Below are positions 39,422-48,651 of a DNA stretch of 64,000 bases, piece after piece (position 1 is the first letter of the stretch; each line of letters opens with the position of its first letter). Source of the DNA: Thiodiazotropha sp037384425. Its GTDB lineage: Bacteria > Pseudomonadota > Gammaproteobacteria > Chromatiales > Chromatiaceae. The DNA lies in the NCBI GenBank assembly GCA_037384425.1, contig JARROA010000003.1:186001-250000 (forward strand), read 5' to 3'. The notes beneath the pieces were generated by a model that saw only the letters and a list, made by a program, of their open reading frames with translations, made no database searches and had not been told where the DNA came from. The position numbers and the translations under genes were made by a program.

Positions 39422-39568
39422 ATGGACATCATGCTGGTTCCACCTTTGGTATCCATCCTTGCAGGATTCGCCATCCTGATCTGGCCGCGCCTGCTCAACT
39501 ACATCGTGGCCTTCTATCTGATCCTGGTCGGATTGCTGATGTTGCTCCCTCAGTTACCTTTGGCATAG
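39422..39568 (+). CDS. DUF3096 small membrane protein (48 aa)
   Basis: Reading from ATG 39422 gives a 48-residue protein with two hydrophobic helices separated by WPRLLNYIVAFYLI, the family core, preceded by GGAGAG. Function unknown. Too short for many gene callers, but the family pattern and ribosome site make it credible. Confidence 0.75.
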   Translation: MDIMLVPPLVSILAGFAILIWPRLLNYIVAFYLILVGLLMLLPQLPLA

Positions 39569-39797
39569 GCATAAATCCAAAGATCAATCCTGGCCAGAGG
39601 CACGATCGGGCAGGTGGTATGAACAGAAGGTCTGATAGAGATATTCGAGCAGGTAGGATGGTATCGCGTCAGCCCACGGCGGAAAACAGTCTCGACCGAT
39701 CACTATCTGACGCCTCCGCCAGGAGATGAGACGTCGCCGTCATACAGGTGTGTAGACGGCAAACCTGGTGTCTGATGCGTCAGTGTCGGATTGCTGA

Positions 39798-39986
39798 TCA
39801 GATCTGCTTTTCCAGTCGATCCAGGGACAGACGCAACTCATCGATAATCATCTGACGGGCGAGCCGTTCGTTCGGTTCCGGAGTCTCCCATTCAAATATT
39901 CTCAAATATCTGTCTACCAGTTTCTCAGCGTCCTGATCCATTTCCAGACGATACTTTGCCAGTTCCACGGCTTCATTCGTTTGCAT
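39798..39986 (-). CDS. Small acidic helical protein (about 62 aa)
   Basis: From ATG 39986 (MQTNEAVELAKYR), which has AGAGGTGA ahead; a TTG ten codons upstream is less likely. Charged, all-helical, no cysteines or membrane segment. I do not recognise it. The strong ribosome site argues for a real gene. Confidence 0.5.
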   Translation of the reverse strand: MQTNEAVELAKYRLEMDQDAEKLVDRYLRIFEWETPEPNERLARQMIIDELRLSLDRLEKQI

Positions 39987-40236
39987 TTCGGTCACCTCTG
40001 TTTTAGTCGTTTCCAATCATCAACCATTGACTCGCAACATACATGCCAGCACCTTATGTCAGTTGCATAAACACAACTGCGTCAGGAGGGACAGAGCAAA
40101 ACAACCATGGAGAGGAAACGGCAAACAGTACGGCCACACAGTTCACGGCCCAAGCCAACCAAAGCGATAGGGTTCATGCACCAGCTGAGGCCTGGCAATC
40201 ACAGACCATGCGTCAATCCGCAACAAGGCCATACGC

Positions 40237-40854
40237 TTACGGCGATACCCGTTTGTCATCGTCACCACCGTTGAACAGCAGGAAGAGCAGCACGCCCAAC
40301 ACCAGGACGATCGCCAGCAACACCCAGAGCATATCGTGATGCAGCAACCGATGGAGCACCGAGGCATGTTCGTCCAGGTAGTAGAGACCAAGTACCCAGA
40401 AGGAAACCCAAGCGGCCGAACCCAGCATATCGGCGAGCAGAAAGCGCAACCAGGGCATACAGGCGCTGCCGGCGATCAATCCATCCAACTGACGGGTGCC
40501 ATCGATGAAGCGGCCCAACAGGAGGAGCCCGATACCGAAGCGCCGAAAAAATCCCTCCAGTTGCGCCAGGCGTTGCCGCGGCACCCTGGCACGCAGTAAC
40601 AAATGGCGTCCGCCTTGTCGACCGATCCAATACCCCAGGTTGTCTCCGCAGACCGCAGCCAGCCAGGAGACCAGCCATACAACGGGCAGACTCAGCTCGC
40701 CTCTGCCGGCCAGTAATGCCGCCCCGCTCATGAGTGTGGCGCCCGGCATAGGGATGCCGGTTCCCTCCAGCAGGACAGTCAGTGCAACCGCCCAATAGCC
40801 ATACTCCTGTATCCAGGGAAGTGCCACGGAAGCCCAGTGCGACAATCCGCTCAT
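40237..40854 (-). CDS. DedA/SNARE-associated (VTT) family membrane protein
   Basis: 205 residues with the VTT-domain pattern: EGTGIPMPGAT near the N-terminus, GDNLGYWIGRQGG mid-protein and RFIDGTRQLDGLIAG. Five or six hydrophobic segments. Members act in membrane lipid (undecaprenyl phosphate or phospholipid) flipping and homeostasis; the substrate here is not known. The tail is long (LLAIVLVLGVLLFLLF) with a charged end. Adjacent to the cardiolipin synthase-like gene, same strand. Confidence 0.85.
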   Translation of the reverse strand: MSGLSHWASVALPWIQEYGYWAVALTVLLEGTGIPMPGATLMSGAALLAGRGELSLPVVWLVSWLAAVCGDNLGYWIGRQGGRHLLLRARVPRQRLAQLEGFFRRFGIGLLLLGRFIDGTRQLDGLIAGSACMPWLRFLLADMLGSAAWVSFWVLGLYYLDEHASVLHRLLHHDMLWVLLAIVLVLGVLLFLLFNGGDDDKRVSP

Positions 40855-40946
40855 CGACTTTTCTATCCCATGTGTTCGCGGCTTACTGTGTAGGTAAAAA
40901 ACGCTCGCATGTGTTCATGCATGCCAGCCTCACTCTCTACGCGCCC

Positions 40947-42302
40947 TCACATTTGAAAAGCCAGCAGCAGTACCAGCCCCTCGACGATTTCACGCCATCT
41001 TCCCGTCGGCGGGGGGAGATAGACATCTGCACGCTCTCCCAACTCATTCAGCCAGACACCCAGGGCATTCACGTCGGTTTCGCTGGTGAAGAGACAGACC
41101 AACTCAAAATTGAGAAAGAGACTGCGCAGGTCGAGATTGGCCGATCCCGCCAAGGCCAGCTTGTCATCAACAACCACACCTTTAGCGTGCACCATCGATC
41201 CGGCTATCAGCTTGACGTGCACACCGCTACGCCACAGTTCCCGCAAATAGCGACTGCGCGTGAAATCGGCCAAACGATGGTTGGAGCGACGGGGCATGAT
41301 CAAGGTGACCTGTACACCGCGCATGGCCGCCAGGCACAAGGCGCGCTGCAAACTCTCGTCGGGCACGAAATAGGGTGTCACGGCAACAATCCGTTTACGT
41401 GCCCGGAACAGGGCCGACAACAGCAGATCATGCAGCGGCTCGCCGGGTGTGTCGGGACCTGAGGTGATCACCTGGACGCGCCCTGTTCCTGCAGGCTCCA
41501 CCTCGGCTTTCGCGGACATTTGAATGCCAGTGGCGAAACGCCAATCGGCAGCAAAGACCTGGGCAAGCTGAAGGACCACCGGGCCTTCGAGATCAAAGCT
41601 GAGATCGACCCAACGCGCATTCCCTTCGAAGCTTTCCTGCGCCAAATTGCGTCCTCCCAGCCAGGCGCGGCTGCCGTCCGCAAGGGCCAACTTTCGGTGA
41701 TTACGCAGATTGGTCCGGCCGCGAAAAGGCCGATGCAGCAACGGGATGAACCAGGCGACCTGGATGCCTGCGGCCCGCAATTCCCGCACCCGCTTTCGGG
41801 GGTAGAGAAACGAGCCTATGCCGTCGAGCAGGAGTCTGACCTCTACACCCCGACTCGCTGCGTTCTGCAGTTGGCTGAAAATCGACCGACTGGTGGCGTC
41901 ATCCGACACCAGATAGATACACAGCTCAAGGCTTTTGCGTGCATCGGTGATCAACGACAGCAGTGCCTGTAACGCAGTTTCGCCATCGGCATGGAAACGC
42001 GTCCGGTTACCGCCCCGTGCTGCCGGTACGGCGTGACTGGCGAGCAACCGTTGCAACCCATTCGCTTCGGATCCTCCCTCCTCCGACACCGCATGAACAA
42101 CCTGTTGAGAGAGCACGGGTTCCAGTTTGCGTTTACCGAGGCTGAGATAAAGTGGAATTGCCAGCCAAGGCAGTGTCAGCATAAACAGCAGCCAGCCCCA
42201 GGTGGCGGAGGGAGATCGACGTGCACGCAGAATATCCACACTGAGCAGCACCACGAGTGCGCCACCCAGCAGTGTAGCCAAATGCAGGGAGAGGTAGTTC
42301 AC
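40947..42302 (-). CDS. Phospholipase D-family protein, cardiolipin synthase-like
   Basis: 451 residues. Two N-terminal hydrophobic helices (about 1-60) are followed by two PLD domains with HxKxxxxD motifs intact: HRKLALAD (about residue 208) and HAKGVVVDD (about residue 388, followed by GSANLDLRS). This layout matches bacterial cardiolipin synthases that join two phosphatidylglycerols. Starts at GTG 42302 with a poor ribosome site. Same strand as DedA and the next small gene. Confidence 0.87.
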   Translation of the reverse strand: MNYLSLHLATLLGGALVVLLSVDILRARRSPSATWGWLLFMLTLPWLAIPLYLSLGKRKLEPVLSQQVVHAVSEEGGSEANGLQRLLASHAVPAARGGNRTRFHADGETALQALLSLITDARKSLELCIYLVSDDATSRSIFSQLQNAASRGVEVRLLLDGIGSFLYPRKRVRELRAAGIQVAWFIPLLHRPFRGRTNLRNHRKLALADGSRAWLGGRNLAQESFEGNARWVDLSFDLEGPVVLQLAQVFAADWRFATGIQMSAKAEVEPAGTGRVQVITSGPDTPGEPLHDLLLSALFRARKRIVAVTPYFVPDESLQRALCLAAMRGVQVTLIMPRRSNHRLADFTRSRYLRELWRSGVHVKLIAGSMVHAKGVVVDDKLALAGSANLDLRSLFLNFELVCLFTSETDVNALGVWLNELGERADVYLPPPTGRWREIVEGLVLLLAFQM

Positions 42303-42338
42303 GACACATACTCGGCGGCCGCTGAGCTGATAATCCGG

Positions 42339-42818
42339 TCAGTGATCCGACTTTGCAGAGTGGCCTGAGGTTTCGATCCGGGCAATGAGTGCATTGAGCT
42401 GGTCCTCGATACGACGATACGACTGTTGCAACTGCTGAGGCGTGGTACTGGTCAGCCTGTTGGGATCCTGCAGCGCCAGCAGACTCCTGCGCAGCGACTC
42501 TATCTCCTGCCGATCGGCCGAAAGCAACTCGGCTTGCTGCAGACTCAAGATGGCTTGCTGCAGATCGCGATGGGCTGTCTGCAGATTTGCCAGCAGCGCC
42601 TGTTCAGGGATATAGGATGCCTCGAGTTGCTGCCGGGCCGAAACCAGCGCGACCCGAGCCGGTTTGTAATAATCCGGTTCATACTGACGGACGACCAGTC
42701 CCAGTCCCAATACTGCCACCAGAAGCAACAGGCCGACAGTAAGCAGAAGACCATGGGAAAATCGACTGCGCGCTTTTTTCGCTTTAGGCCGGTGATGAAC
42801 TGGGCTGCTAGTTGTCAT
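42339..42818 (-). CDS. Hypothetical membrane-anchored coiled-coil protein
   Basis: 159 residues. Basic N-terminus, one membrane helix (LLLTVGLLLLVAVLGLGLVV, about 25-45), then a Gln/Leu-rich helical region likely to form a coiled coil. Ribosome site GAGGAGAAGC before ATG 42818. Downstream of htpX and upstream of the PLD gene, same strand. No family recognised. Confidence 0.65.
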   Translation of the reverse strand: MTTSSPVHHRPKAKKARSRFSHGLLLTVGLLLLVAVLGLGLVVRQYEPDYYKPARVALVSARQQLEASYIPEQALLANLQTAHRDLQQAILSLQQAELLSADRQEIESLRRSLLALQDPNRLTSTTPQQLQQSYRRIEDQLNALIARIETSGHSAKSDH

Positions 42819-42849
42819 GCTTCTCCTCGCATTGAAATGGCAGTCACTA

Positions 42850-43764
42850 TCAGTGGCTATGGCTTGCTTCTATGCCATGGGATCCGGCCTGTTGCAGCGC
42901 GGCTATGCGTGCTTCCAGTGGCGGATGACTCATGAGCAGACGCGTCAGCCCCGCATTGATCCCTCCGTTGATGCCGAATGCGGCCAGGTTTCCGGGCAGG
43001 GGTTGGGGCTCCTGCAGACGTTGCAGACTACGCAATGCCGCAATCATTCGTGAGCGTCCGGCAAGTCGGGCACCGCCGGCATCGGCACGGTATTCGCGCC
43101 AGCGGGAAAAGGCCATGACGATGAATGAGGCTAGAAAGGAAAGGAAAATCTGTGCCGCCAGCGTGGTCATAAAGTAGCCCAGCCCCATACCACGATTATC
43201 CTGCAGCAACACCCGATCGACGAAGAAGCCGACGATGCGCGCGATGAAGATCACGAAGGTATTCAGCACCCCCTGCAGCAGACCCATCGTCACCATGTCC
43301 CCGTTAGCCACGTGGGTGATCTCGTGACCGATCACCGCCTCGACCTCATCGGTTGGAAGCTGACGCAGCAGACCGGAACTGACCGCCACCAGCGCATTGT
43401 CACGACCCATGCCCGTGGCGAAGGCGTTCGGCGTATCGGCGGGAAAGACCCCCACCTCGGGCATGGCGATGCCAGCGTCCCTGGCCAGACGTTCGACGGT
43501 CTGCAGCAACCAATGTTGCTGGGGATCAGCCGGCTGCGTGATCACGGCCACACCCATGGTGTTCTTGGCCATCCATTTGGAGATGGCGAGGGAGACAAAA
43601 GAGCCACCCATGCCGAAGAGTGCTGAGAAGATCAACAGACTTTGCACGTTGATCTGCGTGCCGTTGCGGTAGAACCACTGTTCGATGCCGAAGATATTGA
43701 ACACCGCATAGATAACCACCAGCACCGCCGCATTGGTGGCCAGATAGAGCGTCAGTCTTTTCAT
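42850..43764 (-). CDS. htpX: Membrane protease HtpX
   Basis: 304 residues. M48 zinc metalloprotease with HEITH (about residue 140) as zinc site and a third ligand in the following helix (SRWREYRADAGG), two N-terminal and two middle membrane segments. Degrades misfolded membrane proteins with FtsH. ATG at 43764 is preceded by AAGGAGCTC. Often heat- or envelope-stress induced; no regulator is adjacent here. Confidence 0.94.
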   Translation of the reverse strand: MKRLTLYLATNAAVLVVIYAVFNIFGIEQWFYRNGTQINVQSLLIFSALFGMGGSFVSLAISKWMAKNTMGVAVITQPADPQQHWLLQTVERLARDAGIAMPEVGVFPADTPNAFATGMGRDNALVAVSSGLLRQLPTDEVEAVIGHEITHVANGDMVTMGLLQGVLNTFVIFIARIVGFFVDRVLLQDNRGMGLGYFMTTLAAQIFLSFLASFIVMAFSRWREYRADAGGARLAGRSRMIAALRSLQRLQEPQPLPGNLAAFGINGGINAGLTRLLMSHPPLEARIAALQQAGSHGIEASHSH

Positions 43765-44129
43765 GGTTCGAGCTCCTTTGCTTAATCGAATGCTCTCCTA
43801 TGAAATTTCCGCAGCATCTCCCGTGCCATTCGAGCAACAGCCTGATCGCTCGGTTGCTGGCGTGGTTCAGGTCCCGCGTTGGTTGATGTAGCGCAATTAT
43901 CTGGTTGTCATCAACCAGCGGCGACCACGACGAATCGCTGAGTCACTCAATGCCACATACGATTGAGACATAGAAAATAAACACGCTTGAAGGCTGCGAC
44001 AAGATGATCGATATGCTGCGCCTTGCAGTCAGACGCCCATATGGCAGAAGCATGAGACAGATCGGAGCAAATATCTGGTCGACTTTGCCGATAGCATGGC
44101 AGACCCTTTGGGCAAATAAGATTTCGCCT
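43765..44129. other. Intergenic stretch, no gene seen
   Basis: Between two minus-strand genes; should contain the htpX promoter. Several short plus-strand frames run antisense to the glycosyltransferase and are not supported. Confidence 0.4.
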
Positions 44130-44912
44130 TTACCAGGAGGAATCCTGCCTCTTGAGCCGCAACACGGGCTTTCCGACCAGTTGAAACAGCAGTTTCATCC
44201 ACAGATACTTGTGTATCCAGCGAGTGAGGCTGGAACCCTTCTTTGCGGACATGAAGCGCTCATTACCGATCTGGGAATCCTTTGCCGCCGGCATGGTACC
44301 GACAGGATATGGCACCACAGCCCGAAGCGTGACACGGCCGGAGCGCATGACATGGATCCAGTCATCGGCAACCGTATGTATCGGCTGCATGATTTCCAGC
44401 ATGGCCTGTGCTCCGGCACGTGTTATCAGATAGGCGTGCGCGCCGTATGCTCTGTATGGCCGGTAAAGCCGGTGCAGCTTGTCGAGGCGAAGCCCGCCCC
44501 ATGCCGAGTAACGAGAGATATGTGATAGCAGAATTACCTGGGGATGGTCCGGTTCCAATATGGGAAGCAAGCGCTCCAGAACTTGAGAAAATTGATGTCC
44601 CAGAAGGGCGTCGTCTTCCAGGATCAGAGCCGCGGGCAGATCGTGCTCGAGTATCCGTCGATAGGCCATCAGATGACTTTCCGCACAACCTATTTCGGGA
44701 GCCGTGAGCGCCCGCTTATAGTCGATCGCTGCCGCTTCATCGTAGAGACTGTCGCGCTTCTCCGCATCGAGCAGACGACCGTCGACAGCATCCAGAAACT
44801 CATATTCGGGCATGCCCGGCCAATCGAGCTGAGCCGTCATAAGACGCTGACGATTTGCAGCCTGCGCAAGGCTTATGATCATTACACGCAACTGTTCTTC
44901 AGCAACCGTCAT
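44130..44912 (-). CDS. Glycosyltransferase family 25 protein
   Basis: 260 residues. The GT25 pattern is VMIISLAQAANRQRL near the N-terminus, EIGCAESHLMAYRRILEH and LILEDDALL, the latter the DxD-like metal/nucleotide-sugar site. The family transfers galactose or related sugars onto lipopolysaccharide inner core or other surface glycans. ATG at 44912; ATG 44882 (MIISLAQ) is an alternative. No other LPS genes are adjacent. Confidence 0.83.
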   Translation of the reverse strand: MTVAEEQLRVMIISLAQAANRQRLMTAQLDWPGMPEYEFLDAVDGRLLDAEKRDSLYDEAAAIDYKRALTAPEIGCAESHLMAYRRILEHDLPAALILEDDALLGHQFSQVLERLLPILEPDHPQVILLSHISRYSAWGGLRLDKLHRLYRPYRAYGAHAYLITRAGAQAMLEIMQPIHTVADDWIHVMRSGRVTLRAVVPYPVGTMPAAKDSQIGNERFMSAKKGSSLTRWIHKYLWMKLLFQLVGKPVLRLKRQDSSW

Positions 44913-45267
44913 AGTGCACGCGCATCCAAAAGATCAAGGAACGATTCTGTGACCGCCTCGTTTTGCCAATCAGCGGAATAAGGTTCGAAACGGCACTGGG
45001 ATGGACAGGGTACCGGCGTTATAGCCCGCTATTGCCAAGTTTTTCATCACAGAGCCAGAGCCTTTCAGCCGCCACACAGAATCATGAATTCGCCAGAGGA
45101 TCCCTGGCCTGGATTGCAGCTTATCACAGGTCGAGGACAGTAAATATCAATAATCCCCTTTCAGGAAGCTGGCGAAGTCCAACGATATTGTGCCGACAGA
45201 TAACTACCCGACTCACGCCCTCCATGCGAAAGACTGCCTGCCTACCTGCCGACCAGCAAAAGGTGGT
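44913..45267. other. Intergenic stretch, no gene seen
   Basis: Between two minus-strand genes. An apparent plus-strand frame (44963-45325) overlaps the 3' end of the radical SAM gene and has no ribosome site. No clear terminator. Confidence 0.4.
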
Positions 45268-46683
45268 TCACCGCCGCAGAGGATCACATGTCTCATCGAT
45301 CCGGGGCGCCAGGCGGGGCTTTTGACCACGAGTCGAGAGTATGCTTTCCAACAGGGGCCGTGCTGGACCCAGCTGTTTCAAGCGAATGGCCAGATCCCAA
45401 AACGGTTCGAACTTTTTCCAGCCGGCGCTGTAGCAGAATTGCCTGGCGGCATGTGACGGCCTGTCGATATGGGCAAGGCTGGAGCGAAGAATCGAACCCC
45501 AGCTGTAGAAAGACCGATAGGCTTCGTCATACCCGCTCTTCAATTCGTCCACACTCATGCGGTTTGGACGGTAGACCACCTCACGGGTGTTATAGCGATC
45601 CCAGTTCTCCGTGAGGATGCGCCCCTCGGCTTTGAGCTTATCGTGGAGCCGTGTACCCGGATAGGGTGTGAGGATATGGAAGGTGGCCGTCGTCATGCCC
45701 ATCTCGATGGCCCAATCGACAGTACGCCGGAAAACCTCCCTGTCGTCACCATCCATGCCGAATACGAAGCTGCCATTGACCATCACCCCAAGATCGAAAA
45801 GCCGCTTCAACGCCGCCCGATAGTCCCGCACGGGGTTTTGCCGCTTGTTCGCATTCCGGAGGTTATCTTCGCTCAATGTTTCAAAACCGATAAAAAGGCT
45901 GCGTAGCCCGGCTTCCACCGCTTTTTCAATCAGGTCCCCGCGTAAGATGGAATCGACAGTGGCGGCGCCCTGAAAGACCCGCTCCATACCGCGCATGCCA
46001 TCGAAAAGCTGCCTGGCGAAATATGGGTGCCCAAACAGATGATCGTCAAGAAAATAGAGGTGCCGACCCGGCAGCAAGTCGATTTCCGCCAATGCCCGGT
46101 CAACCTGTTGCGTATAGAATGAGCGCCCTCCCAGAAAGAACGCGTCCTTGTAGCAGAAATCGCAATGATGCGGGCACCCCCTGCTCACCACCAGGGAGTT
46201 GGGCACCAGATAGAGCTGTCGCTTGATCAGATCACGCCGCAATTCGGGGATGTCGACAATCGAGCGCCGCACCGAGTAGTAGAGCCGACGCGGTCTGCCG
46301 CGTCTGAAATCGGCCAGAAACTGTGGGAATACCTCGTCCCCTGGTCCGATGACGATGGTATCGGCGTGCCGACTTGCTTCCTGGGGCAGCGAAGTCACAT
46401 GCAAACCGCCGAGGATCACATGACACCCCTTGCGGCGATAGTGATCAGCAACGGCATAGGCACGATAGGCATTCGTGATGTAGACCTGGATCACCACCAG
46501 GTCGGGCTGGTCGTCAAGCCGGAGTTTCTCGACATGCTCGTCGACCAGTTCCACCTCGTCATCGGGATCCATATGACCGGCGAGCGTGGCCAAGCCCAAC
46601 GGGGGAAATAAGGAGTATTTAATCGGACGCCAAAGCGGACTGTTCGCCTCGACAAGGGAAGGGAGAATGAATTTCGCTCTCAT
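45268..46683 (-). CDS. B12-binding-domain radical SAM protein
   Basis: 471 residues. An N-terminal cobalamin-binding-like Rossmann domain (about 45-150) precedes the radical SAM domain, with the cluster motif CPHHCDFC (near residue 172) that binds [4Fe-4S] and SAM. The HILTPYPGTRLH segment is typical of the BchE/elongator-type class. The canonical DxHxxG cobalamin loop is not visible, so cobalamin binding is uncertain. Strong AGGAG before ATG 46683. Next to a putative methyltransferase; function unknown, possibly lipid or cofactor methylation. Confidence 0.85.
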   Translation of the reverse strand: MRAKFILPSLVEANSPLWRPIKYSLFPPLGLATLAGHMDPDDEVELVDEHVEKLRLDDQPDLVVIQVYITNAYRAYAVADHYRRKGCHVILGGLHVTSLPQEASRHADTIVIGPGDEVFPQFLADFRRGRPRRLYYSVRRSIVDIPELRRDLIKRQLYLVPNSLVVSRGCPHHCDFCYKDAFFLGGRSFYTQQVDRALAEIDLLPGRHLYFLDDHLFGHPYFARQLFDGMRGMERVFQGAATVDSILRGDLIEKAVEAGLRSLFIGFETLSEDNLRNANKRQNPVRDYRAALKRLFDLGVMVNGSFVFGMDGDDREVFRRTVDWAIEMGMTTATFHILTPYPGTRLHDKLKAEGRILTENWDRYNTREVVYRPNRMSVDELKSGYDEAYRSFYSWGSILRSSLAHIDRPSHAARQFCYSAGWKKFEPFWDLAIRLKQLGPARPLLESILSTRGQKPRLAPRIDETCDPLRR

Positions 46684-46912
46684 CGCTGACTCCTCTGCTG
46701 TAAGAAGCCAGCTTACGCGCCCAAAATGGCAAGAGCCGGGTGAAATCGTGACGAATCATGGCAGCTCAAGTGGTGGCGGGCAGACCATACAGATGACACC
46801 CCGATCACTTCAGCGATAACCGGTCGGGACTACACCAGTGTCGCAGCCACACGAGGAGACAGAGTTGTTGCCATTTCGGGCTGCACCGGCGAGATTCTCG
46901 CCCGCTACAGAC

Positions 46913-47536
46913 CTAGCCTACACGCAGCAGATACTCCTGCATGCCATTGCGTAGCAGCATGGAACGCGCCACACGCAGCCCGCTCGCATGCTTATCAAGA
47001 TCCCCATAGCTGTAACGGGGTACCTTTCTGATCGGCGGATCGAGGTCCAGTCTCTGAACGAGGTTCTCTCCCCGCAGGGCATAGCGCTGAGGGCACTGGG
47101 GCATGCTTGACTCTGCCGAATGAATATAGGCATGCACCATTCCGGATGGTGACAGGATTGCCGTAAGCCTCTCAGCGAATACACTCAGTAGCGGCAGACT
47201 CATGTAGTTGAGCAGATCCCAGCACAGCACCGTATCGATCTTTTCCTCGCCGATATCACCAATCAGTGTCGCCACCTCGTCAACCAGCGACGGGCTCTCC
47301 TCCGTCAGTTCGTCGAGCCTGCTCAGCGCCATAGCCGCATCGGCCACCAGAAGTCGGCATCGGGTGCCCTGCAACAGGCTCAGGATACCCGGAGTTATCG
47401 CACCCGGTTCAAGAATCACATGGCGCTTGGCGGGATCGATCCTTGTCATCGCCTCCGCAAGCAGCGGAGAGGAGAACGACTGATCGTTAGCGCCCTGCCC
47501 TGCCTGATTGGATGAAGCAAAACCAACTCGCATCAT
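46913..47536 (-). CDS. Putative SAM-dependent methyltransferase-like protein
   Basis: 207 residues. The N-terminal half has an ILEPGAITPGIL segment and the spacing of a Rossmann methyltransferase fold (ADAAMALSRL; VLCWDLLNYM), but the usual GxGxG is degenerate. Starts at ATG 47536 or 47533. Same strand as the radical SAM gene, 230 bases upstream of it. Fold assignment is tentative and no substrate is known. Confidence 0.55.
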   Translation of the reverse strand: MMRVGFASSNQAGQGANDQSFSSPLLAEAMTRIDPAKRHVILEPGAITPGILSLLQGTRCRLLVADAAMALSRLDELTEESPSLVDEVATLIGDIGEEKIDTVLCWDLLNYMSLPLLSVFAERLTAILSPSGMVHAYIHSAESSMPQCPQRYALRGENLVQRLDLDPPIRKVPRYSYGDLDKHASGLRVARSMLLRNGMQEYLLRVG

Positions 47537-47618
47537 CGATCCACAGGCTCAATCGGGAACGGTGCAATACTGTTCCTGTCGCTTCGTATAGCCCCCATAA
47601 TCGGCAGTCAGGCCGAGT

Positions 47619-48197
47619 TCATCCCGCGGTACCACGCTTGACCTCACCTCCAACCGCTGCCGGCTTGCCGGGATCACCGGACTTCTCGGCATCCGTATCC
47701 TTTGCTTTGGCGGAGGTCACTTCCGACTTTGCGACCGCGGGCTTTGCTCCGGGTTTGCCGATAGCCTTGTCGATCGTCTCCTGGTCCATATCGATACTGC
47801 CTTTGAAGCGACAACCCTCATCCAGACTCACCTTCGGCGAGACAATGTTCCCTTGTACATTTCCCGTCTTTCGAATAGAGACTCTAGCGGATCCGTAGAG
47901 ATCCCCTTTTACCTCACCCTCCACGATAATACTGTGCGCCAGCACATTGGCATTGACCAAACCCTTGGCACCCACGGTCAGGCTCTTCTCCCTGAGCTGT
48001 ATGGTGCCGTTGACCTTACCCTGGATGATCAGGTCTTCTTCACCACTCAGATCTCCATTGATCTGAATGGAAGGTCCTATGATCGCCGCTTCGCGCGAAT
48101 GTGTTTTGGGCTCACTCTTTTCCTTGGGCTCCCTCGCTTCGAATGCAGGAAAACTGCCACTCTCACTACTGGGTTCACGTTTGTTTCGATCGAACAT
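47619..48197 (-). CDS. Bactofilin (polymer-forming cytoskeletal protein)
   Basis: 192 residues. Strong AGGAGG lies before GTG 48200 / ATG 48197; I use the ATG. A charged N-terminal tail is followed by the DUF583 right-handed beta-helix (about 45-135) with repeats of IxINGDLxGEEDLIIQGKVNG, and a Lys/Ala-rich C-terminal tail. Bactofilins polymerise without nucleotide into filaments that scaffold peptidoglycan enzymes, stalks or chemoreceptors. The next gene toward the left edge is the methyltransferase-like protein. Confidence 0.92.
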   Translation of the reverse strand: MFDRNKREPSSESGSFPAFEAREPKEKSEPKTHSREAAIIGPSIQINGDLSGEEDLIIQGKVNGTIQLREKSLTVGAKGLVNANVLAHSIIVEGEVKGDLYGSARVSIRKTGNVQGNIVSPKVSLDEGCRFKGSIDMDQETIDKAIGKPGAKPAVAKSEVTSAKAKDTDAEKSGDPGKPAAVGGEVKRGTAG

Positions 48198-48651
48198 CAC
48201 AGGTCTCCTCCTAAGTCATCTGCTTAAGGATCATTAATGTGTCTGGTGACACGGCGGACCCCAAAGACTACATCAGGCGGCGGTATGTAAAAAGGGGAGT
48301 AGGTCTCATTGGGAGATCTGCAGAACCGCCTGCAGAAATCGTTTGTGTAGCAGGTCGGCGCTGCTTGACAGGTCGTTAACGGTCACCCTACCGCAGTATC
48401 CGGAAATCGCCGAGGCTGTACTCAGCTTCCTCTCACAGAGTTTGAGACAGATTTCTTCTGAGTAACATCCTGAAATCACTAATATTTACGCATCATAGAA
48501 AGAACAGACGATTGCGTCTGAGCTAAACTCCACCTCCTTCGCCTCATTGCATCAGACCCGGCTTCCCCTCGACAATTTCCCAAGCGCCCCGGTAGCCGGG
48601 TTTCATCTGCGCATTGTCAGTCGCTTATCAGCGATATCCACCGTCATCTCC
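48198..48651. other. Intergenic stretch marking the island boundary
   Basis: Separates core genes from the TIR/CHAT island. A small stem-loop (CAGACG / CGTCTG, 48505-48520) and an A/T-rich stretch near 48470-48530 are present. No tRNA, integrase, direct repeat or insertion-sequence end is seen here. Confidence 0.5.
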
